From Bradyrhizobium elkanii WSM2783 (GTDB taxonomy: Bacteria > Pseudomonadota > Alphaproteobacteria > Rhizobiales > Xanthobacteraceae), in assembly GCF_000472865.1 (NCBI RefSeq), contig NZ_AXAP01000004.1, positions 1-64,000 on the forward strand: 64,000 bases of DNA, written 5' to 3'. The position numbers and the translations under genes are program-made. Below the pieces are notes generated by a model. The model did not search any database. It was not told where the DNA came from and saw only the letters and a list, made by a program, of their open reading frames with translations. Positions 1 through 8,400 of the stretch are shown here, one piece after another; position 1 is the stretch's first letter; each line of letters starts with the position of its first letter.

Positions 1-450
1 CATCGGACGCTCGGTGACCTTGAGATGGAACAGCCGGCGGCCTTCATGCAAAGTGGTTTGGACGGTGGTCCGGCAGACGCCGGCAAGCGCGGCTATTTTG
101 TCGATCGGCAAATCGCATACGCCGTGGTGCTTGATCTCGCCTGCGATGATGCAAAGAACAGCCCGCTGTCCTTCGGTATAACAATGCCGAAGCGTATCGG
201 GCAGAGCGCTGGACCCACCGAGCCGCCGCCGTCGATCTCGCGAAGCTTGGCGATTGGGTGACCGCGGCCGTTGCCGCGGAACTAAACGAGAGGCTTTTAG
301 TGGCTTCGGAGAAGCCGCAGGCGGCGCCCCCGGCTTCGTGGCTATCGAGCCCTGTTCATACGCCTGGACGATGGACTCATTCCATGGACGAGCTTTCAGC
401 CGCTCAATGCTCGCGGCGAATTCAGGCGCGCGTGGGATATAGGAGGTCAT
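1..450 (-). CDS. Helix-turn-helix protein of a mobile element (partial, runs off left edge)
   Basis: An open frame on the minus strand starts at ATG (448-450) and stays open for 150 codons to the window edge, so the stop is outside. The middle part contains the segments TEGQRAVLCIIAGEIK and IDKIAALAGVCRTTVQTTLH. The second looks like a helix-turn-helix recognition region. Proteins of this appearance are, from memory, common in rhizobial genomic islands that carry serine recombinases; their function is not established. The start overlaps the stop of an upstream small reading frame (ATGA), which suggests translational coupling. The gene is close to the recombinase module further right and is probably part of the same island. 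A role in island regulation or replication is inference only. Confidence 0.6.
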   Translation of the reverse strand, partial: MTSYIPRAPEFAASIERLKARPWNESIVQAYEQGSIATKPGAPPAASPKPLKASRLVPRQRPRSPNRQASRDRRRRLGGSSALPDTLRHCYTEGQRAVLCIIAGEIKHHGVCDLPIDKIAALAGVCRTTVQTTLHEGRRLFHLKVTERPM

Positions 451-741
451 TGCGCGCTGTCGGCCATCGTGGCCAGCGCGGCAGTGCGTTTACTGAACCT
501 GCTGATGCGCCGCTGACCCACCTCGTGGGCCTTACGTTGCTCCCCGGCGATGCGCACGTATAGTCGGAGGCTCCCGCGTCCGATGTTGACTGAACGCTCC
601 AGGGGCTTGAATGGGCTTTGCACGAAGCGCGACGTCGTCGCCGGCTTGTGCGACCACTTTGCAGATAACCATTTCATTGGGACGCTCGAGGAACTGCGCA
701 GTCACAAGCGTCAGAGCGTCGCGAGAACCGATAGCGCGCAC
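447..741 (-). pseudogene. Small frameshifted gene upstream of the edge HTH gene
   Basis: Two overlapping minus-strand frames both look coding. The 5' frame starts with GTG at 741 and reads DALTLVTAQFLERPNEMVIC, then degenerates after about residue 50. The 3' frame reads SLRLYVRIAGEQRKAHEVGQ and ends in TMADSAQ, its TGA overlapping the ATG of the next gene. Joining them with one base change near position 600-620 gives one protein of about 95 residues. I therefore read this as one gene with a single-base frameshift. I do not recognise the family. The alternative is that only one of the two frames is real. Confidence 0.35.
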
Positions 742-896
742 ATTCCGAGGAGAGCGATAAAGAGAACTTACCTAATACGGCGAGGCGACCTCGCTCCGTC
801 GTATGCAATGATTCACTGTCTACTGCGGACATCAACCGCTCTCCTAGAGGACAACGGCTTGCAGCCTGGGCTAACTTGATGATTCGGGCTTGCTGT

Positions 897-1799
897 CTAC
901 CCCCTGTTCTTCGTCCGAGGTTGACGTTTTGCTACACGTCCCAGGGCAGGCACGAATATCGATTCAAGTGCTTGCTTTTGCTTGCTAAACTCGCGCTGTC
1001 GCTCGCGAAGTTTAGCGCACTCTGGGTCGTCGATTGCGAGGTCGCTGATTTTCATTTCGATAGCCCAAAATCCCTCATCTGCCATCTGGTATTGATGGAG
1101 CGCCGTTATGAGAGAACGAATCTTATGGGAGAGGGCCGCGCTATCCTCGTCATGTTCGCCCGTCGCGTGTTCATAGACCCTATGAACGAACGTATGAAAA
1201 GGTGCTCCCTCAGTCGAGCTTGCGGTCCGCGGATGATATGAATCAAATAGGTCAAAAGCTTCTCGAACGAATCTTGTTTTTGCGGTCCCTAAAAAGTGTT
1301 CATCATGATTCTGCCGTCCACCACGGTCGTCGGGCAGGGTCAACAGTACACTATGGATTCTACTCGCTATTTGCGCAGCGCCCTCAGCGAACCCTCCTCG
1401 ACCGAGCCCTGCGACTGGCGGTAGCAATTCGAGGTCAAACCGCGGTTCCGATGAGCTCTGAAGGTGTAGCCGTGACCAGTCGTCGAGCGAAGCGAGTTCA
1501 CCGCAGATATCTAGCAGTTTGCTGCGAAGTCGCTTCAGGTTAGCCTTGATTTCTTTGCTTCTTGGCGCGAGATGCGCGCGGTTCAGCAACGAGTTCAGAT
1601 ACTCGGCCAAACCTTCCACGGAAGCCCTGGCTAACGTCTCTGGATCCATTGAAAGCAGTTCACTTGAATCAATGCCCGGCCGCTTTTTGGGACGATGCTT
1701 GAACGGCGCGAGCAGCGCGACAGCTTCCTCACGCGCTCGCAGCGGCCCCCGTGCACACCCTGCATGCGTAGGGGTTTCGAACGTCCACCGCTTTTTCAC
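897..1799 (-). CDS. Uncharacterised island protein, about 300 aa
   Basis: The frame is open from 1988, but the best start is GTG at 1797-1799, preceded by a good ribosome site (GGGAGAGG, three bases before the start); this gives about 300 residues. The first third is basic and rich in Lys/Arg (VKKRWTFE, KHRPKKRP). The middle part is predicted mostly helical, with KEIKANLKRLRSKLL. The C-terminus is charged and helical (AKLRERQREFSKQKQ) and ends in RQPRTKNRG. There is no signal peptide or membrane segment and I recognise no domain. It points away from the DUF2924/recombinase module and is likely cargo of the island. Function unknown. Confidence 0.5.
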   Translation of the reverse strand: MKKRWTFETPTHAGCARGPLRAREEAVALLAPFKHRPKKRPGIDSSELLSMDPETLARASVEGLAEYLNSLLNRAHLAPRSKEIKANLKRLRSKLLDICGELASLDDWSRLHLQSSSEPRFDLELLPPVAGLGRGGFAEGAAQIASRIHSVLLTLPDDRGGRQNHDEHFLGTAKTRFVREAFDLFDSYHPRTASSTEGAPFHTFVHRVYEHATGEHDEDSAALSHKIRSLITALHQYQMADEGFWAIEMKISDLAIDDPECAKLRERQREFSKQKQALESIFVPALGRVAKRQPRTKNRG

Positions 1800-2120
1800 T
1801 TGCCTCTCCCGATGAACCCCGCGGTCAACCTCGGTTGACGAGCGGCCAGGTTGACCGCCGGACAAATTGTCCGGATCGGCTTCAGTCCTGAGCATGGCAA
1901 TAGAAACCGATTCGTGGATCACTGGAAAACGCGACCCTGGGGGAAACTCCTCGCACGGCGACCAGGCGATCGTTGAAATTGCCGACATTTTGGCGGCCGG
2001 CTTCCTGCGTGTTTTGGAGCGGAAGTCCAGTCAAATCTTGCACGGCAAAGCGAATTCTCCGCTCGACTGTAGGAGCCTGTCTGAGGGTGATGTCGCCGCC
2101 ACGAACCAGGACTTCGCTCC

Positions 2121-2567
2121 ATGAAAGAGACCGTTTTGTCGCAACTGGCGGCCCTGAAAGGCGCCCCCATTACCGCTTTGAAAACCCGTTGGCGAGAGCT
2201 CTTTGACACCGAGCCCCCCGCCTACAACCGCCGATTCCTGGAGAACCGGCTAGCCTATCGGATCCAGGAGTTGGCCTATGGCGGGTTGAGCCGGGAGACC
2301 CAGGAGCGGCTGAAGGCGATGGCCAAGCAGTACGCAGACCAAAAGCCGGCGGATCGCAAGGCTCGGCCGATCCTGCGCCCTGTTGCCGGCACCAAGTTGA
2401 TACGGGAGTGGGAAGGCGTGGAGCACTGTGTCACCGTCAGGCACGACGATTTCGAATACCTAGGCCGTCCCTATAAGTCACTGTCTTCGGTGGCACGGCA
2501 GATCACCGGGACAAAATGGAATGGCTGGGTCTTCTTCGGCCTGAAGAGTTCACAGGACCGGAAATGA
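2121..2567 (+). CDS. DUF2924 domain-containing protein
   Basis: A 148-residue protein. It has the pattern usual for DUF2924: an N-terminal helical part (LKTRWRELFDTEPPAYNRRF, LENRLAYRIQELAYGG), then a basic linker, then a C-terminal part with REWEGVEHCVTV and the ending AVARQITGTKWNGWVFFG-like motif (here SVARQITGTKWNGWVFFGLK). Members of this family sit directly upstream of large serine recombinases in phage and genomic islands; the role is not known, but DNA binding or help to the recombinase is plausible. The stop overlaps the recombinase ATG (ATGA at 2564-2567), so the two are translationally coupled. Start ATG at 2121. Confidence 0.85.
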   Translation: MKETVLSQLAALKGAPITALKTRWRELFDTEPPAYNRRFLENRLAYRIQELAYGGLSRETQERLKAMAKQYADQKPADRKARPILRPVAGTKLIREWEGVEHCVTVRHDDFEYLGRPYKSLSSVARQITGTKWNGWVFFGLKSSQDRK

Positions 2568-3949
2568 CCTCCCGTAGCCGGCCAAAGAAGGCCGACAAAG
2601 GCTTCGCCAGTCCTTTCGAGAACGGCTCTTCGGCCCGCATCCCGGCAGTCAGGAAGCTCCGGTGCGCCATCTATACACGCAAGTCCAGCGAGGAAGGCCT
2701 CGACATGGATTTCAACTCGCTGGATGCGCAGCGGGAATCTTGCGAGGCCTACGTTGTCAGCCAGAGAGCCGAAGGCTGGTCTCCGGTCTCAGATCGCTAC
2801 GATGACGGGGGTTTTTCAGGGGGCACACTGGAACGGCCAGCATTGAAGCGGCTTCTGGCTGACGTCAAAGCCGGCAAGATCGATGTGATCGTCGTCTATA
2901 AGATTGATCGGCTTTCCCGCTCCATGCTCGACTTTCTCAATCTCGTCGAGCTGTTCGAACGCCACGGCGTTACCTTCGTTTCCGTCACCCAGTCATTCAA
3001 CACCAAAGATGCCATGGGGCGCATGGCCCTCAACATCCTGGTGACCTTCGCGCAGTTTGAGCGGGAGCTCATCGGCGAGCGCATCCGCGACAAGGTCGCA
3101 GCCTCGCGCAAGCGCGGCAAATGGATGGGTGGCTGGACGCCACTCGGCTATGAGGTTCGTGACCGCAAGCTGATCATCCACGAAGGGGACGCGGAACGCG
3201 TCAGGGCTATCTTTCGGCGGTTCGTCCAGCTGAAGTCCGCAACCCGGTTGGCACGTGAGCTGATGGCCGCCGGCGAGACGAATCGCTATGGGCACCTCCT
3301 CGATAAGGGCGTGCTCTACAAGATGCTCAACAATCGCGTCTATATCGGCGACGCTGTCCACAAGGGAACGTCCTACCCCGGCGAACATGAGCCCATCATC
3401 GACCGTAAGCTCTGGGACGAGGTCCACGCCATTCTGAAGGAAAGCCCGCGCAAGCGAGCAAACAACACCCGCGCGCAAACTCCCGCGCTCTTAAAAGGCT
3501 TGCTTTTTGGTCCCGACGGCGCCGCGATGTCCCCGACCCACACCCGGAAATCGGGACGGCTGTACCGGTATTATATTAGCCAGAGCGCGATGAAGCGGGG
3601 GAGATCCGACTGTCCCGTCCCGCTTGCGCCGGCCGCCGAACTCGAGCGCATCGTGGTTGACCAGGTTCGCGGGCTTCTCAAGACGCCCGAAATCATCGTC
3701 CAGACCTGGCGCGCTGCTCGTAAGCAGCGCAAGGACATCCGCGAATCCGACGTGCGGAGCGCCCTTCTCGGGTTTGACGAGCTTTGGGACGAGCTATTTC
3801 CCGCAGAACAGGCCCGCATTGTCGAGCTGCTCGTCAACCGCGTCGATCTCGGCCCGGAGCAGCTTGACATCACCCTGAACATTTTAGGGTTGACCTCCCT
3901 GGTCGCGGAGCTGGGGACGCAACCGACGTTTCAAGAAGCCGCCGAATGA
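2564..3949 (+). CDS. Large serine recombinase (site-specific integrase)
   Basis: About 461 residues if started at the ATG that overlaps the DUF2924 stop; an upstream in-frame ATG at 2516 lies inside DUF2924 and is less likely. The resolvase catalytic domain begins near residue 34 (CAIYTRKSSEEG, nucleophile Ser41 or Ser42) and continues through YDDGGFSGGTLERPAL, VVYKIDRLSR and TFAQFERELIGERIRDK. The recombinase domain follows (WTPLGYEV, VLYKMLNNRVYIGDAVHKG) with a zinc-ribbon-like part that is poor in Cys, and a C-terminal helical part. It should cut and rejoin DNA at attachment sites and so move the island. The next gene overlaps its stop (ATGA). The attachment site cannot be located from this window alone. 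Confidence 0.93.
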   Translation: MTSRSRPKKADKGFASPFENGSSARIPAVRKLRCAIYTRKSSEEGLDMDFNSLDAQRESCEAYVVSQRAEGWSPVSDRYDDGGFSGGTLERPALKRLLADVKAGKIDVIVVYKIDRLSRSMLDFLNLVELFERHGVTFVSVTQSFNTKDAMGRMALNILVTFAQFERELIGERIRDKVAASRKRGKWMGGWTPLGYEVRDRKLIIHEGDAERVRAIFRRFVQLKSATRLARELMAAGETNRYGHLLDKGVLYKMLNNRVYIGDAVHKGTSYPGEHEPIIDRKLWDEVHAILKESPRKRANNTRAQTPALLKGLLFGPDGAAMSPTHTRKSGRLYRYYISQSAMKRGRSDCPVPLAPAAELERIVVDQVRGLLKTPEIIVQTWRAARKQRKDIRESDVRSALLGFDELWDELFPAEQARIVELLVNRVDLGPEQLDITLNILGLTSLVAELGTQPTFQEAAE

Positions 3950-4383
3950 ACAGACCGACCACCATCACCCTTGGGCCGCTTGGAAGGCCGAAACTGAGCC
4001 GCGACGGCCGGACCATGGTCGTCAGCATCCCGATTTCATTCCGTCGCCAGGGCGGCCGCAAGCGCGTCGTCACCCCGGCAGCGGCACCAACCTGGTCACC
4101 TCCGCCCCCCCGGGTTAACAATACGCTGGTGAAGGCTTTGGTGCGCGCTTATCGATGGCGCAACATGCTCGAGTCAAATCTATTTGCCTCGGTGCGCGAG
4201 CTCGCCAAAGCTGAGAAGATCAACGAGTCTTATCTCTGCCGGGTGCTACGGCTAACACTGCTATCGCCCACGCTCACTGAAGCTATCCTGAATGGCTCAC
4301 AGCCAGAAGGGCTGGACCTCGCGCAGCTGCTGAAGTCCATTCCGATCGAGTGGCACGAGCAAGAAGCGATGTTTCGCACATAG
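3946..4383 (+). CDS. Recombinase-associated HTH protein, unknown role
   Basis: A 145-residue protein whose ATG overlaps the recombinase stop (ATGA at 3946-3949). It has a basic N-terminal half ([16 protein letters not shown]) and a helix-turn-helix-like segment, [20 protein letters not shown], followed by [20 protein letters not shown]. The second half resembles the ParB/KorB type of HTH, in which a helix pair is followed by a 'no more than X' dimer region. Genes like this commonly trail large serine recombinases in rhizobial islands. It may regulate or assist excision; this is inference. Its 3' end overlaps a spurious extension of the Argonaute remnant on the other strand, but the true end of that remnant lies at 4473. 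Confidence 0.75.
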   Translation: MNRPTTITLGPLGRPKLSRDGRTMVVSIPISFRRQGGRKRVVTPAAAPTWSPPPPRVNNTLVKALVRAYRWRNMLESNLFASVRELAKAEKINESYLCRVLRLTLLSPTLTEAILNGSQPEGLDLAQLLKSIPIEWHEQEAMFRT

Positions 4384-4472
4384 GCTTAGGCCCCGCGTGC
4401 TGCCGGGGTGCTCGGCCCCGGTTCGCCCATCGAATGTTGGAAGGGCCATCCCACCGGCCCGCAGTCCAATCG

Positions 4473-5300
4473 CTAGATATAACGTGCATAGTCAGAACTA
4501 TTTGTTCGGTCGGTCGCATATTATGAACTTCGCCGCCCGCCCTCGCAGCACGAATGGGAATGGCCAGCTTCTGGTTCATTTGGGTTGAATTCCAATTTAC
4601 CTTGGTCAGCGCCAAGACTTCAGCCGCTATCTGCGCGATGGTGCTGTCGTGTCCCTTATAAGGACATAAGAGCAGTGGCCGCGGATCGTAAAGTCCGGAA
4701 TACGTGCCGTAATAGGGGATGCTGCCGTTTGTGTAGAGCAAACCCTTGCCGTCCAACTCGACGAAGGTGCCACGCATCACGGGATAATTGCCATCACGCA
4801 GCACTTTGACCGAATACGACTCTTGAACCCAAACCAGATCCCGCAGCTCGGCTCCGGCTTCTTCGATCGCTGCCAAAATGCCTTCGGCTTCCTTGTCGCG
4901 AAACCGCGAAGTCTTGAGAACGATGACACGCGCGGGAAAGTTTTGATGATGCTTTTTGTAAGCAGCAAGCGCCCCAGAAATCAATTCGTGCGCATCCTCC
5001 TTCGTCATGTAGGATGCCGTTCCCGGCTCTCCTCGGCACGCTTTTTCTTCAAGATAAAGCCGCGCCCATGTTCATCGAACATTTGCGTCGCGCTGGTGAC
5101 GAGCTGTTAGCCTCCCACTTCGCGGTAGAAGCTGACGCGAATATAACACGCGGTGAACTCGCCCTGCGTGGATGTCTTCCGCCACGGGATGCGCCCCGTA
5201 CCCTTATAGTAAAGCGCCGTCATGAAGTCGCCGCCCCACCTGAACAGACCGGGCGAGATGAGCGACGCGCACCATTCAGGAGATCCAGAGCTGCGGACTT
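4473..5300 (-). pseudogene. Prokaryotic Argonaute remnant (C-terminal PIWI domain, frameshifted)
   Basis: The minus strand encodes about 270 residues of a PIWI domain in pieces. Reading 5' to 3': [19 protein letters not shown], then [13 protein letters not shown], an in-frame TAA (5107-5109), then [14 protein letters not shown], a one-base loss at about 5009-5010, then [66 protein letters not shown], a one-base loss near 4521, and a natural end SSDYARYI before TAG (4473-4475). These motifs are typical of the end of prokaryotic Argonaute. The N, PAZ and MID parts are missing. Where active enzymes carry catalytic Asp, this copy has Ser (RVSFY) and KTS, so the parent was probably a catalytically inactive long Argonaute. 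The left limit of homology near 5230-5300 is uncertain. It lies just downstream of the STAND gene on the same strand. Confidence 0.85.
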
Positions 5301-5407
5301 AAGCTACCTCTGTCCGGACTCTAGGCATTATCTTCTGCAAAAACTTTTGATCTATAATAGAACACTGTCACCGTAATTTTGGATGACCGCGCCTAAGGAT
5401 ACGCGGC

Positions 5408-8400
5408 TCAACGAACGGACCCTTGGACACGACGAAATGCCTCATCTTGTTCAAGCGCCGCGCTACGCCGGTCGCCAAGGTCGATCAGCGCGTCGAGAAG
5501 CCTTAAGAGGCCGCGTGCACGGTTAACTTCGAGGGGGTAATTCGCTTCTGCGAGGCGCTGGATGATTGCCGCGAGCCGCGCAGGCAGTGATGTCCCGACC
5601 CAACTGCCTTTTGCGTATTCGATAGAGTCCAATGCCGCCCCGGACTGATCGATAAACGCATCAAGGGCGTATGATGCCCCGGCTTTCTCGCACAGGGTCA
5701 GGTAGTTTTGCATGACGAAGGTTGACCAGCCGGTCGCTTTCATGAGCTTCGTGACGAGCGGGATGATGACCGCTATCTCACTCCAATCGCCGTTGACGAA
5801 CCGCGCTGCGCCCGGACATTCGGCTTCGACGTTCACAAACAGGAGCGCCTTGATGAGAATCGGCATGTCATAGCCGTGCACTTCCCCCGCACGGTAACCG
5901 TTCGGGCTGAACGTTCTGTCGTCGATCACGCGCTGCACACAGTCGTGGAGGACAGGCAGTGCATTGGCGGGGACGTCTTTGGCATCCAAGACATGCCGTC
6001 TGACAGTGCTGTCCGCGAACTCTGCAAGCACGCGCAACGCCTCTTCGTCGTCCTGCGAGAACGGCTTAAGAAAGTGCTCGCGAATCCATTGCAGATCGAA
6101 AAACGGTAAGACGCGGGCGAACATGGTGCCTAAGGCGTGGTCCCATTCGAACAAATTCGTTTGTTTGTCACGGCGCTTCTTATCGTCCCACGATGGCATC
6201 AGCCGGTCGGCCGTCCAGCGCGCAAGATCGACGAGGAGCGGTCCGATTTTCACGCGGTAAACATCTGACCGGCACCACTCTTCAAGCGGAAAGTGCGCGA
6301 AGAGCTTGGCGGCATATTGCCCGTCAAACGAGCGCTTTGGGTCGGTCCAATAATCCCCTTCACGTCTGCTGCGCTTCGGTGCCTTCACCCATGCCGGCGG
6401 TAACGGCTCGAAGCCCGTCTCGGCTTCAACACCAAGGGCATTCAACGCTTTCGCCACAGCTGCCTTGCGTGCGTCGCGATCTTCCGTGTCATCGCGCTCA
6501 AAGGTCGTTTCGTTCTGAATGGGATCGATGTAATGCGCGAGGTCGAACGCGAAGTGCGCCGCTACCCACTTCACATGCGGGTCCGGGTCCAAAAAGAGGG
6601 CTTGGAAAGCCATGAGCTGCACATCTTCGTTCGTATGGCTCGCAAGCTCAATGAGGCTGGCTGACGCCTCCGAACGGGGCGCGCTACTCTTGCGGTCGTG
6701 GAATAGCGCGGAAATAAGATGAAAGGACGGATGCCACGGAATCTTCGAGCCCCCATAATCCCCGGGCTCGCGCATCTTCAGAACGCGGTCCATCACATTC
6801 CACGCCCATGGCCGATCCGCCGAATCTTTATCGGCATATCGGATAACGCACGCGGCGATAGCGGAGACGCCGCTTTGGACCGCGTGGGGCCCGACATCGG
6901 CGCGCTCATCGAAGAGGTCATTGCGGTCGTGCTTCTTGGCGTATTCGATTGCCTTATCTAACGACCAGCCCTCGGCAGGCTTGCCTTCATTCAAGGATTT
7001 CATGGCCCAATTCAGCACACGCGTTTGGCCCAAGGACTCTGAGGCCTTGGCGGCCTTCTGTTGCGTGGCTTCGGGCAGCGGTTTCGGCGGCTCATAGCCG
7101 ATGGCGACTTGATCGCCTTGCATCTCGTAGCGCCGATAATTCTCGATATCGCCAAGGCCGGACCAAAGCTCGGCCTTCTCCTTCAATTGCTGCGCCAGCT
7201 TCGGGTGTTCGCGTTCTTCTTCGAGCTCGAACGGTAGGTTTGCCGGGAACGCCGCCAGCGCCTTCTTGAAGCGATCCCGCAGGCTCGTGTCGCTGCTGAT
7301 GGCAAAATGCATCGCCAGTTCACGCACATCGTGTTTGCGGTATTCGCGGCTTTCGAGGAACGCTTTCGCCTTCGCTTTTTCACCCGTCAATTTCGTGAGA
7401 AAACCGAACCCGAAAAGGTCGACATCCTTCTGCGGCTCTTGAATGAGCCGCGCCATATCATGCTCCCACAAGCGCTGGCACGTGACGATGGGCAGCGTCG
7501 TTTCAGAAACCTCGAACGTCTCGATGGCAAGACGCAGGCAAAGGCCCAGCGTGGCATAGCACTCGCTGCCTTCGAGGATTTCCTTGATCACGTCGCTGGT
7601 GGAGCGGCCTTTCTCGATCTCCTTGAAGGCCCAATAGGCGAGCGACAGATAGGCACACTGGAGCAATTCGGAGCCCAGCATACCAAGGCCCCAGCCGAAG
7701 ACGTGCCAGTCACCCCAGAACTCCTGCTTGCCCCACGGGAAGTCCAGGACGATAGGAATCGGCGTGCAGTGTTCGCGGCGGCCGAGTTTATGGATTTGAC
7801 GCCAGCCGGTGGTCGCGTGGTTCGTAAGTTTCTTGATGAAGCGAAGGCCAACGGCGGGACTCTTCGCGAGCAGGCTGGCGAACGGTTCGTGCAGCGCCGA
7901 TGAAGGGTGGAAATAATGATTGTGGGCGTCGAGGCCGACGTCATCCAATCGGAACTCGGACATGCTCGTCGGAAAGTGGACCGACGACAACGCCATCTGT
8001 TGATCGCGCGTGCGCTTCTCCTCCGGAATTGCCCCGATCTCTTCGCGCCACTTTGCGTGTTCAGCTTCTTCGCGGCGGAGCCGGTCACACTCGTCCTGCG
8101 GCAATTCTTGCAAGAGCTTGGCTTCAGCGACCTTTTCAACCGCCTCCGGCGCAACTTCCGCCATGACCGGCGTAAAGCCCATCAGATCGTCGAATGCGGG
8201 CCGCAGCATGTGCTCATTGTTGGCGGCGCGTTCAAAAAGCGCGACCGCGAACTCGGGATAACTTCGGGCCGATCGGAGAAGCATGTTACGCAACCCGGTG
8301 GCGAGACTCTTCTGCGCTTCGTGGCCGAGGACGTCCCATTTGCCGCGCGGGCGCGCATAGCCCTCGGCGTAGATTTTCGCTTCGAGATCGACGAGCCACG

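Noticed and set aside
4283..4472. Extension of the Argonaute frame to 4283
   Set aside because: After the frameshift near 4521 the frame reads through unrelated sequence; the restored frame stops at 4473.
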